This document shows positions 57,516-64,000 of a DNA stretch of 64,000 nucleotides, in pieces; position 1 is the first letter of the stretch; each line of letters opens with the position of its first letter. Source of the DNA: JAAFIP01 sp963775085 (GTDB taxonomy: Bacteria; Pseudomonadota; Gammaproteobacteria; Burkholderiales; Burkholderiaceae_C); contig CAVZHO010000003.1 in the NCBI GenBank assembly GCA_963775085.1, positions 124,001-188,000 of the forward strand, written 5' to 3'. The translations under genes were made by a program, and so were the position numbers. The notes under the pieces were generated by a model. That model worked only from the letters and a program-made list of their open reading frames with translations. It searched no databases and was not told where the DNA came from.

Positions 57516-57566
57516 GGGCTGTAGCCCAATAAAATATAGCGTAAGCAGCTATTGTAAGTGTAGCGG
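57516..57566 (-). repeat. Dispersed repeat, second variant (right copy, inverted)
   Basis: The core 57527-57554 is the exact inverse of 52701-52728. It sits in the 380-bp gap between vapB and fic. GCCCGATT/AATCGGGC arms (57483 and 57512) form an additional stem at its edge. Confidence 0.88.
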
Positions 57567-57690
57567 ACGTATGCCGCACATACCCTGTGAAAGATCAAAC
57601 TGCCAGAGTCTGTCAGCTGTCTAAGGTTTTCATTTTTCTATACATGTCTATGGGCTTTTGTGCTTTCTGGGTTAGCATATCGGGCATTCA

Positions 57691-57788
57691 TGTCGACAAA
57701 ACATAAAAATATCAACATGAATCCTTGACATGTCGATCCTATCGACATAAAGTCAAAATATGTCGATAAAAACGTGAATCATCAACAT
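57691..57788. promoter_or_regulatory. Multiple TGTCGAT boxes upstream of fic
   Basis: A palindrome ATGTCGATCCTATCGACAT at 57730-57748 is flanked by TGTCGAC (57691) and ATGTCGAT (57760). The 10-mer ATCAACATGA occurs at 57711 and again at 57781, overlapping the fic start codon. Confidence 0.65.
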
Positions 57789-58932
57789 GAGCGCACTTCC
57801 TTGGCAAGCTGACCGGCCTTTTAACGCTTTGCCGGGCTTGCCGCCTGCCCAAGACCTGGACACGCGCGCGGTGTTGCGCCAGTGCATTTTGGCGCGGGCG
57901 GCGCTGGGGGCGTTGAAGCAGGCGGCGCTTTTGATTCCTAACCCGTCGGTGCTGGTGAATACGCTGCCACTGCTGGAGGCCAAGTCGAGCTCGGAGATTG
58001 AAAACATTGTCACCAGCACGGACAAGCTGTTTGCGCATGTGCATAACGAGGGCCGCGCTGACCCAGCTACCAAAGAGGCGCTGCGCTACAGCCGCGCCTT
58101 GTTTGAGGGCTTTAAGGCGCTGGGCGAGCGGCCCTTAAGCACGCGCACGGCGGAGGGTATTTGCACGCTGATTAAGGGCGTGGAGATGACGGTGCGGCGT
58201 GTGCCGGGTACCAAGCTGGTAAACGACCACACGGGTGTGGTGATCTACACGCCGCCCGAGGGCGAGGCGCAGTTGCGCGATTTGCTGGCCAACTGGGAGC
58301 GTTTTATACACGACCCGACCGAGCTAGACCCGCTGGTGCGCTTGGCAGTAGGGCATTACCAGTTTGAGGCGATTCACCCGTTTACCGATGGCAATGGCCG
58401 CACGGGGCGCATTATCAACAGCCTGTTTTTGATTCAGGAAGATTTGCTGACCCTGCCGATTTTGTATTTGAGCCGCTACATCATTGCGCACAAGGCCGAC
58501 TACTACCGCTTGCTGCTGGACGTGACGCGCCAGCAAGCCTGGGAGCCGTGGCTGCTATTCATGATCAAGGGCGTAGAAGAAACGGCCATTTGGACGACCG
58601 ATAAAATCGCCGCTATTCGCGGTTTGTCTGAGAACACGGTGGACTATGTGCGCCAGCGTGTGCCCAAGATTTACACCCATGAGCTGGCGAACCTGATTTT
58701 CAGGCTGCCATATTGCAGGATTACCGATCTGGTGGAGGCGGGACTTGCCAAGCGCCAAACGGCATCGCTGTACCTTGCCCAACTGGTGGATATTGGGGTG
58801 CTAACTGCTACCGAGGTGGGCCGCGACAAGCTGTTTATCCACCCCAAGTTGATGCAGCTATTAGCGCATGAGGGCAATCACTTTACACCTTATGCAGTGC
58901 TTGCCAAGAGTCCAAATAAAGACTATATTTAG
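57787..58932 (+). CDS. Fic-family AMP-transferase with N-terminal inhibitory motif
   Basis: 381 residues. The Fic core HPFTDGNGRTGR is complete. The N-terminal SSSEIEN matches the [S/T]xxxE[G/N] inhibitory helix, so this is a self-inhibited Fic (class II type). The C-terminal 100 residues resemble a winged helix (ITDLVEAGLAKRQTASLYLA) seen in Fic proteins such as SoFic. It modifies target proteins with AMP; the target is unknown. It stands behind an array of TGTCGAT boxes. Confidence 0.93.
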   Translation: MSALPWQADRPFNALPGLPPAQDLDTRAVLRQCILARAALGALKQAALLIPNPSVLVNTLPLLEAKSSSEIENIVTSTDKLFAHVHNEGRADPATKEALRYSRALFEGFKALGERPLSTRTAEGICTLIKGVEMTVRRVPGTKLVNDHTGVVIYTPPEGEAQLRDLLANWERFIHDPTELDPLVRLAVGHYQFEAIHPFTDGNGRTGRIINSLFLIQEDLLTLPILYLSRYIIAHKADYYRLLLDVTRQQAWEPWLLFMIKGVEETAIWTTDKIAAIRGLSENTVDYVRQRVPKIYTHELANLIFRLPYCRITDLVEAGLAKRQTASLYLAQLVDIGVLTATEVGRDKLFIHPKLMQLLAHEGNHFTPYAVLAKSPNKDYI

Positions 58933-58935
58933 TCC

Positions 58936-59214
58936 ATGCAACACACTACCCACATCCAGCCCATCTCCTACCTCAAGGCTAACGCGGCCCAGGTGCTGCG
59001 TGATTTGGCGATTGACCAGCGGCCGTTGGTCATTACGCAAAACGGGCAAGCAGCGGCGGTATTGCAAGACATCATCTCCTTTGAGAAGAGCCAAGAAGCG
59101 ATGGCCTTGCTGAAAATACTGGCCATTGGCAATGCGCAGATTGAGAAAGGTCAGGTTACTCCGGCGGCCAAAGCGTTTGCCCAGGTGCGCCGTGGTTCCA
59201 AGGCTGCTGCATGA
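58936..59214 (+). CDS. Phd/YefM-family antitoxin
   Basis: 92 residues. N-terminal ISYLKANAAQVLRDLAIDQR and QPLVITQNGQAAAVLQD-like residues (PLVITQNGQAAAVLQD) are the Phd/YefM DNA-binding fold. The C-terminal tail is basic. It is 3 bp after fic and overlaps the toxin ORF by ATGA. Confidence 0.9.
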   Translation: MQHTTHIQPISYLKANAAQVLRDLAIDQRPLVITQNGQAAAVLQDIISFEKSQEAMALLKILAIGNAQIEKGQVTPAAKAFAQVRRGSKAAA

Positions 59215-59541
59215 AGCTGTATGCCGTGTCGTTGACCGACGATGCAAAAATTGACTTGCAAGACATCTATCGAATACATCGCAGAGCATGATGCGCCTGC
59301 CAAGGCCGACGCGGTGCTGGACAAACTGGAAGCCTTGGTTGAGTCGTTGAGCCGGTTTCCCGAGCGGGGCACTGTGACCAAAGAGCTGCGTGACGTGGGA
59401 ATCAAGGACTACCGCGAGGTGTATTTCAAGCCTTACCGCGTGATCTACCGGGTATGGGCTGCACAGGTTTATGTGTACCTGATCGTTGATGGCAGGCGTG
59501 ATATGCAAACGTTGCTGACCAGGCGATTGATGCGCGCCTGA
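59211..59541 (+). pseudogene. ParE-family toxin with a +1 frameshift
   Basis: From the overlapping ATG the frame reads MKLYAVSLTDDAKIDLQDIY and then stops after IHRRA. Shifting by one base near 59271 continues as EYIAEHDAPAKADAVLDKLE through to DGRRDMQTLLTRRLMRA. Removing one C at that point restores a normal ParE of about 109 residues. The first 20 residues and the rest are thus in different frames. Either the toxin is inactivated or the base is a sequence error. Confidence 0.82.
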
Positions 59542-59551
59542 TGCTCACATC

Positions 59552-60385
59552 TTATGTGCGCGCTGCTAGCAACGCATCGCAAAACTGCCTGAACCCCACC
59601 CCGCGCTCGCCCTGCGTCACGTAGCGCGGCAGGTGCGTGAGCTGCGCTGCAAAGCGGGCGATGTTGGCTACGCCGATGCTGTGAGTGAAGGCTTCAAACA
59701 TGAGCTGGTCGTTGGTGGAGTCGCCTATATAGGCCCAGCGGTCCATCTCGCCCTCCAGGCTGCGGCCGTAGAGCTGCTGGGTGATCCAGCGCGCGCCTTG
59801 CAGTTTGTTGTGATCGCCAAACCAGCCGTTGATGTGGATGCTGCTGACGGTGGCGTGCATGCCTTGGCTTTGCATGAGCTGCACGACTTGGGCGATGCGC
59901 TCGGGCGGTAGCTGGGTGAACTCGCTGTGGTCAATGGCGATGTCGGTCTCGCGGCCGGGGCTGTCGGTGCTGCGCTGCGCGCCGGGTACTTCGCGCTCTA
60001 TCTGCGCTAGCACTTGCTGCATTTTGGCGTAGTTTGTAGCTCGGGTGGAGGAATCTTGTTGATATAGTTTTGATAGCTGCTTACGTCCAGGCGACAAGGA
60101 CATAGGGGGTATTTGATTGGTTTTTTTAAGTGCGACAGCACCATTCTCGGCCACGATGGCATCTACCGGCCAGCAGAGTGCAAATTCTTCGCTCCAGCCC
60201 ACCGGGCGGCCGGTGATGGCCACCACGTGCAGGCCAGCGGCTTTCAAATCGTGCAGGGCTTGCAGCGCATCGGGGGTGATGGCCCCCTCGGTGGTCAAGG
60301 TGTCGTCAATGTCGGTGAACACGCCGATGATGTTGCGGCGGTGTTCGATGGGCCAGATTGACAGATTTTTCAAATGAGCTTTCAA
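59552..60385 (-). CDS. HAD-IIB hydrolase (mannosyl-3-phosphoglycerate phosphatase-like)
   Basis: 277 residues. HAD motif I is VFTDIDDTLTTEGAITPDA, motif II is VVAITGRPVGWSEEFA, and the late GDSTNDQLMFEAF is the Cof/HAD-IIB Asp pair. It resembles sugar-phosphate phosphatases of the trehalose/mannosylglycerate type; substrate unknown. Residues about 92-113 come from an in-frame dispersed repeat in the cap domain. Confidence 0.85.
   Translation of the reverse strand: MKAHLKNLSIWPIEHRRNIIGVFTDIDDTLTTEGAITPDALQALHDLKAAGLHVVAITGRPVGWSEEFALCWPVDAIVAENGAVALKKTNQIPPMSLSPGRKQLSKLYQQDSSTRATNYAKMQQVLAQIEREVPGAQRSTDSPGRETDIAIDHSEFTQLPPERIAQVVQLMQSQGMHATVSSIHINGWFGDHNKLQGARWITQQLYGRSLEGEMDRWAYIGDSTNDQLMFEAFTHSIGVANIARFAAQLTHLPRYVTQGERGVGFRQFCDALLAART
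60045..60112 (+). repeat. Dispersed repeat copy inside HAD-IIB gene
   Basis: ATATAGTTTTGATAGCTGCT, then TACGTCCAGGCGACAAGGAC and ATAGGGGG. Near-canonical; it runs opposite to the gene and is read in frame on the other strand. Confidence 0.85.
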
Positions 60386-60490
60386 GATTGTGAAATGAAA
60401 AAATCAGATGAATCAAGTCTTGCTGCGAAGCTTCATTCGATGGATGTTGATAAATATTGCAATTGTGCAAGTACCGCATGCACAATCTCC

Positions 60491-62122
60491 TTAACCCTTC
60501 TGCAACACCAAACCCGCATGCTCCCGCAGCGCATGGAACTTGATATTCGGGTGGCGTTCCTGCGTCAGGCGCAGGTCGTACGGTGAGGTGAGTAGATAGG
60601 CCAGGGTGTCGGCACCGTCCAGCGCCAGCTTGCCAGCGTTCTTTTCGGTAAACACTTTCAGCTCTTCGGGCGTATCGGCCGTCACCCAGCGCGCGCCTAC
60701 GTAGCTACTGCTCATCAGGCGGCAGTCCACGCCGTACTCGCCTTTCAGGCGGTGCTGCACCACTTCAAACTGCAGTTGCCCAATGGCGCCCAGCAGCATG
60801 TTGCCGCCCATGTGCGGTCTGAATACTTGGATGGCACCTTCTTCGCCCAGCTGGATCAGGCCTTGCTGGAGCTGTTTGCTCTTCATGGGGTTGGCCAGCT
60901 CGACGGTTTGGAACAGCTCGGGCGCGAAGAAGGGCAGGCCGGTGTATTGCAGGTCGGCCTGGTCGGCGCGGCCTGCGGTGATGGTGTCACCCAGCTGCAC
61001 GCCGCCATGGGTGGTAAAGCCGATGATGTCGCCGGCGTAGGCCTCTTCTACGGCCTCGCGCCGCTGCGACATGAAGGTGACGACCGAGGTGGGGCGAAGC
61101 TCTTTCGCGGTGCGCTGCACCTTGAGCTTCATGCCTGCCTCGTACTTGCCCGAGCACATGCGCACAAAGGCAATGCGGTCGCGGTGCGATGGGTCCATAT
61201 TGGCCTGCACTTTAAACACCACGCCGCTAAAGCCTTCGTCCTCGGGCTGCACCACCACCGCATTGCCGCTCTTGCCGCTGCTGGTGCGTGGGTGGGGCTG
61301 CGGGGCCAGATCGACCAGCGCGTCCAGCACTTCCTGCACGCCAAAGTTGTTCACGCCCGAGCCAAAGAACACGGGGGTTTGCTTGGCGGCAAAAAAGGCT
61401 TCTTGGTCAAACGTGGGCGCTGCGCCTTGCAGCAGCTCGATGTTGCCTTGCGCCAGTTCAAACTCGTGGCCAAAGCGTTTGAGCAGCTCGTCCTTTTGCG
61501 ACAGGGCAATGGTCTCGTCTTGCGACTCGTCCACCTTGTCGTTGCCCGCTTTGAATAAGCGCATATGCTGCTTGCGCAAATCCACAATGCCGCCAAACTG
61601 CTTGCCCTGGCCCACCGGCCAGGTCATGGGCACGCAGGGCATGCCCAGGGCTTGCTCAATCTCGTCCAGCAGCTCGATCGGGTCGCGGCCCTCGCGGTCC
61701 ATCTTGTTCACAAAGGTCATGATGGGCGTATTGCGCTGGCGGCACACTTCAATCAGGCGCTTGGTCTGCGGCTCCACGCCGTTGGCCGCGTCAATCACCA
61801 TCAGCGCGCTGTCTACGGCGGTGAGCACGCGGTAGGTGTCCTCACTAAAGTCTTTGTGGCCGGGCGTGTCCAGCAGGTTGATGACGCTGTCACGGTACAG
61901 CATTTGCATGACCGATGAGGCCACCGAAATGCCGCGCTGCTTTTCAATCTCCATCCAATCGCTGGTGGCGTGGCGCGTGGCCTTGCGCGCCTTCACGCTG
62001 CCCGCAATGTGGATGGCACCCGAGAACAGCAAGAGCTTTTCGGTCAGCGTGGTTTTGCCTGCGTCGGGGTGCGAGATGATGGCGAAGGTGCGGCGGCGGC
62101 GGGTTTCTAGTGCGTAGGTCAC
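60491..62122 (-). CDS. prfC: Peptide chain release factor 3
   Basis: 543 residues, full length. The translational GTPase G-domain is clear: G1 SHPDAGKTTLTEKL, G2/G3 with LDTPGHKDFSEDTYR, and G4 TFVNKMDREGRD. It recycles RF1/RF2 from the ribosome after termination. It is flanked by accessory genes on both sides yet is itself housekeeping. Confidence 0.97.
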   Translation of the reverse strand: MTYALETRRRRTFAIISHPDAGKTTLTEKLLLFSGAIHIAGSVKARKATRHATSDWMEIEKQRGISVASSVMQMLYRDSVINLLDTPGHKDFSEDTYRVLTAVDSALMVIDAANGVEPQTKRLIEVCRQRNTPIMTFVNKMDREGRDPIELLDEIEQALGMPCVPMTWPVGQGKQFGGIVDLRKQHMRLFKAGNDKVDESQDETIALSQKDELLKRFGHEFELAQGNIELLQGAAPTFDQEAFFAAKQTPVFFGSGVNNFGVQEVLDALVDLAPQPHPRTSSGKSGNAVVVQPEDEGFSGVVFKVQANMDPSHRDRIAFVRMCSGKYEAGMKLKVQRTAKELRPTSVVTFMSQRREAVEEAYAGDIIGFTTHGGVQLGDTITAGRADQADLQYTGLPFFAPELFQTVELANPMKSKQLQQGLIQLGEEGAIQVFRPHMGGNMLLGAIGQLQFEVVQHRLKGEYGVDCRLMSSSYVGARWVTADTPEELKVFTEKNAGKLALDGADTLAYLLTSPYDLRLTQERHPNIKFHALREHAGLVLQKG

Positions 62123-62134
62123 GGGCGGTTCAAC

Positions 62135-62443
62135 TTAAGGTTCTAAATGCTTGGGAATATCTGAGGCTTGGTGCAGTACACGCACCACTTCAATCTTGTG
62201 CGGATGGTCAAAATAAAAAATCACATACGGGAACTGGCTCAGGCACCATACCCGCAAACCTGCCAAGCCCAGTTGCAGGCCCCAGCGCGGCGAGCCGGTG
62301 CCTGGGTTGCGCTGCAAGTGCAGTAAAGCTGCGTCCAGCGCACGCGCCAGATCGGGCACCATATGCAGGGCATACGCTTCGAAATAGGTGCGCGCCTGCT
62401 CCATGTCGTGCAGCGCACGACGCTGTATCAGCAAGGCTTTCAT
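62135..62443 (-). CDS. parE: ParE-family toxin
   Basis: 102 residues. RRALHDMEQARTYFEAYA, PGTGSPRWG and the C-terminal YVIFYFDHPHKIEVVRVLHQ match ParE, a gyrase-targeting toxin. It overlaps the antitoxin by 4 bp and ends 12 bp before the prfC start, so a shared transcript is possible. Confidence 0.9.
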   Translation of the reverse strand: MKALLIQRRALHDMEQARTYFEAYALHMVPDLARALDAALLHLQRNPGTGSPRWGLQLGLAGLRVWCLSQFPYVIFYFDHPHKIEVVRVLHQASDIPKHLEP

Positions 62444-62730
62444 GCGGCTTTGCGCGAGCGCTCGGTGCGGGGCTTTTCTAACGTGGGTAGCGGGGCCCCC
62501 GAGGCAGCTAAAAATTCAGCGCGCAAGTCCTTCCACTCGCCCGCAGGGCCAGAGGCAATGCCCTCCTCAATCAGCGCTTTTAAGCGCTCCTCAGCCTGGC
62601 GTTCTTCGTCCCGCCGCACCAAGTCACGCATGTACTCGCTGGCAGAGCTATATCCCCGCGCCTTGATGCGCGAGTCCACAAAAGACTTCAGGTCTTCGGT
62701 CAGCGAAATGTTCATGGTCACGGTGGTCAT
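62440..62730 (-). CDS. parD: ParD-family antitoxin
   Basis: 96 residues. The ribbon-helix-helix N-terminus MTTVTMNISLTEDLKSFVDS and YSSASEYMRDLVRRDEERQ are typical of ParD. The C-terminal tail wraps the toxin. It is first gene of the parDE pair. Confidence 0.93.
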   Translation of the reverse strand: MTTVTMNISLTEDLKSFVDSRIKARGYSSASEYMRDLVRRDEERQAEERLKALIEEGIASGPAGEWKDLRAEFLAASGAPLPTLEKPRTERSRKAA

Positions 62731-62842
62731 GCAGGGTATTTTAGCAGTTTGGCAAAGATTGCCAACATCATTGCGGCAACTAAAACTGGGTTGAAAGGGG
62801 ATAAAACTGGTGCTTACCCTGCATTACGCTAAAATACGCCCA

Positions 62843-62937
62843 TCCGAGGAGCGCTGCAGGTCACGCAAAGTGATCGAGGCTCGGAAACGCCGCTTGAATA
62901 TGGTTTTAAGTGGTTCAAGTTTCTAACTGCGCTCACC
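62843..62937 (+). promoter_or_regulatory. S-adenosylhomocysteine (SAH) riboswitch
   Basis: P1 stem TCCGAG (62843) with CTCGGA (62880-62885). The conserved GGAGCGCTGCA follows P1. The pseudoknot GAGCGC (62849-62854) pairs with GCGCTC (62929-62934). The next CTCACC can pair with GGTGAG at about 62952, which would compete with the pseudoknot and could be the switch. A TAAAAT box at 62830 is upstream. SAH binding turns on ahcY in this class. Confidence 0.85.
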
Positions 62938-63016
62938 CACTGAAAACGGTGCGGTGAGTGCCCCGGCAATCCCCCTACCTGCATTCAGTGGCTCGTTCTA
63001 ACTTACGGAGCTAAAC

Positions 63017-64000
63017 ATGAACGCTGTAGTGAAACCCCTGAAAAAACAAGATTACGCCATTGCGGATTTGTCCTTGGCCGCTTTTGGCCGCAAAGAAATG
63101 AACATCGCCGAGACCGAGATGCCCGGCTTGATGGCGATTCGTGAAGAGTTCTCCAAGAGCAAGCCGCTCAAGGGCGCGCGTATCACTGGCTCGCTGCACA
63201 TGACGATTCAAACCGCCGTGCTGGTCGAGACCCTGCAAGCCCTGGGCGCTGACGTGCGCTGGGCTTCGTGCAACATTTTCTCTACCCAAGACCACGCCGC
63301 TTCGGCGCTGGTAGCGCAGGGCACCCCCGTGTTTGCCTACAAAGGCGAGACGCTTAAAGACTACTGGGACTACACCCACCGCATTTTTGAATTCGGCGAC
63401 AAGGGCAGCAAGACCGAAGGCCCCAACATGATTTTGGACGACGGTGGCGATGCAACCCTGCTGATGCACCTGGGTACCAAGGCCGAAAAGGACCTCAAGG
63501 TCATCAGCAAGCCTGGCAGCGAAGAAGAGATCGAGCTGTTTGCCGCCATTAAGGCCAAGCTACGCATCGACCCTACCTGGTACAGCCGCCGTTTGAAAAA
63601 CATCATTGGCGTCACCGAAGAAACCACCACCGGCGTGCTGCGTTTGAACGAAATGTCTGCCAAGGGCACCTTGGCCATGCGCGCCATCAACGTGAACGAC
63701 TCGGTGACCAAGAGCAAGTTTGACAACCTGTATGGCTGCCGTGAGAGCCTGGTCGACGCTATCAAGCGCGCCACCGACGTGATGATCGCCGGCAAGGTAG
63801 CCGTCGTCACCGGCTACGGCGACGTGGGCAAGGGCTCTGCCCAGGCTTTGCGCGCACTGAGCGCCCAGGTATGGGTGACCGAAGTCGACCCGATCAACGC
63901 CCTGCAAGCCGCGATGGAAGGCTACAAAGTGGTGACCATGGAGTACGCTGCCGACAAGGCCGACATTTTTGTGTCGGCCACCGGCAACAAAAACGTCATC
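63017..64000 (+). CDS. ahcY: Adenosylhomocysteinase, 5' part
   Basis: The frame is open from ATG 63017 (MNAVVKPLKKQDYAIADLSL) to the window edge, 328 codons visible. Diagnostic segments are WASCNIFSTQDHAASAL, GGDATLLMHLGTKAEKDL and the NAD motif VTGYGDVGKGSAQALRA. It hydrolyses SAH to homocysteine and adenosine in the methyl cycle. A GGAG box precedes the start. It is controlled by the SAH riboswitch upstream. Confidence 0.96.
   Translation, partial: MNAVVKPLKKQDYAIADLSLAAFGRKEMNIAETEMPGLMAIREEFSKSKPLKGARITGSLHMTIQTAVLVETLQALGADVRWASCNIFSTQDHAASALVAQGTPVFAYKGETLKDYWDYTHRIFEFGDKGSKTEGPNMILDDGGDATLLMHLGTKAEKDLKVISKPGSEEEIELFAAIKAKLRIDPTWYSRRLKNIIGVTEETTTGVLRLNEMSAKGTLAMRAINVNDSVTKSKFDNLYGCRESLVDAIKRATDVMIAGKVAVVTGYGDVGKGSAQALRALSAQVWVTEVDPINALQAAMEGYKVVTMEYAADKADIFVSATGNKNVI

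Noticed and set aside
1..64000. CRISPR arrays, tRNA/rRNA genes, prophage, full insertion sequences
   Set aside because: No regularly spaced repeats, cloverleaf or rRNA segments, integrases, phage structural genes or transposase ORFs were seen.

Overview
The window is a chromosomal segment of a betaproteobacterium, most likely a Comamonadaceae member close to Rhodoferax/Polaromonas. I judge this from the gene families and their order, high GC, an SAH riboswitch in front of ahcY, separate glyQ/glyS genes, and a dispersed short repeat built around TAGCTGCTTACG that I associate with this family. No rRNA, tRNA, CRISPR array, prophage or complete insertion sequence was found.

Layout. 1-3863: a nucleotide-cyclase end and a large hybrid sensor kinase. 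3871-5835 (minus): tyrosine/phenylalanine catabolism (phhA, hpd). 6086-17099: housekeeping genes (GNAT, corC, lnt, glyQS, gmhB, plsC, a YgjP-type peptidase, an MgtC/DUF4010 membrane protein). 17114-24662: metallo-hydrolase, then liuR, a hotdog thioesterase, isovaleryl-CoA dehydrogenase, carbonic anhydrase, aceK and thiolase. 25588-29354: a dctPQM TRAP transporter. 30907-41289: the second leucine-degradation operon (methylcrotonyl-CoA carboxylase liuB/liuD, liuC, an acyl-CoA dehydrogenase, liuE), with a vapBC module between liuB and the dehydrogenase. 41420-45778: two secondary transporters. 46500-52679: a tandem-fused giant uvrA that is now broken into three reading frames. 52701-62730: accessory DNA rich in toxin-antitoxin modules (RelE/ParE, VapBC, Fic, Phd/ParE, ParDE), a decayed hydrolase, a DUF3800 protein, a 39-residue ORF, a candidate small RNA and prfC. 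The window ends inside ahcY, behind an SAH riboswitch.

How it works together. Two identical perfect 22-bp palindromes (18228-18249 and 30843-30864) mark the LiuR-type MerR regulator's own operon and the liuB operon 12.6 kb away. Together they encode the route from isovaleryl-CoA to acetoacetate plus acetyl-CoA. Carbonic anhydrase can supply bicarbonate to the carboxylase, thiolase handles the acetoacetyl/acetyl-CoA products, and AceK steers isocitrate toward the glyoxylate shunt.

The most unusual features are two families of short repeats that sit inside genes. The TAGCTGCTTACG family occurs in at least 15 places and is translated in frame in a sensor kinase, lnt (twice), a peptidase, liuB, liuD and a HAD phosphatase. 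A separate GGGGTCAGA hairpin family occurs three times, all within the fused uvrA. Several genes carry single-base frameshifts or a nonsense codon (uvrA, an alpha/beta hydrolase, a ParE toxin, liuE). These may be real decay or sequence errors; sequence reading alone cannot decide.
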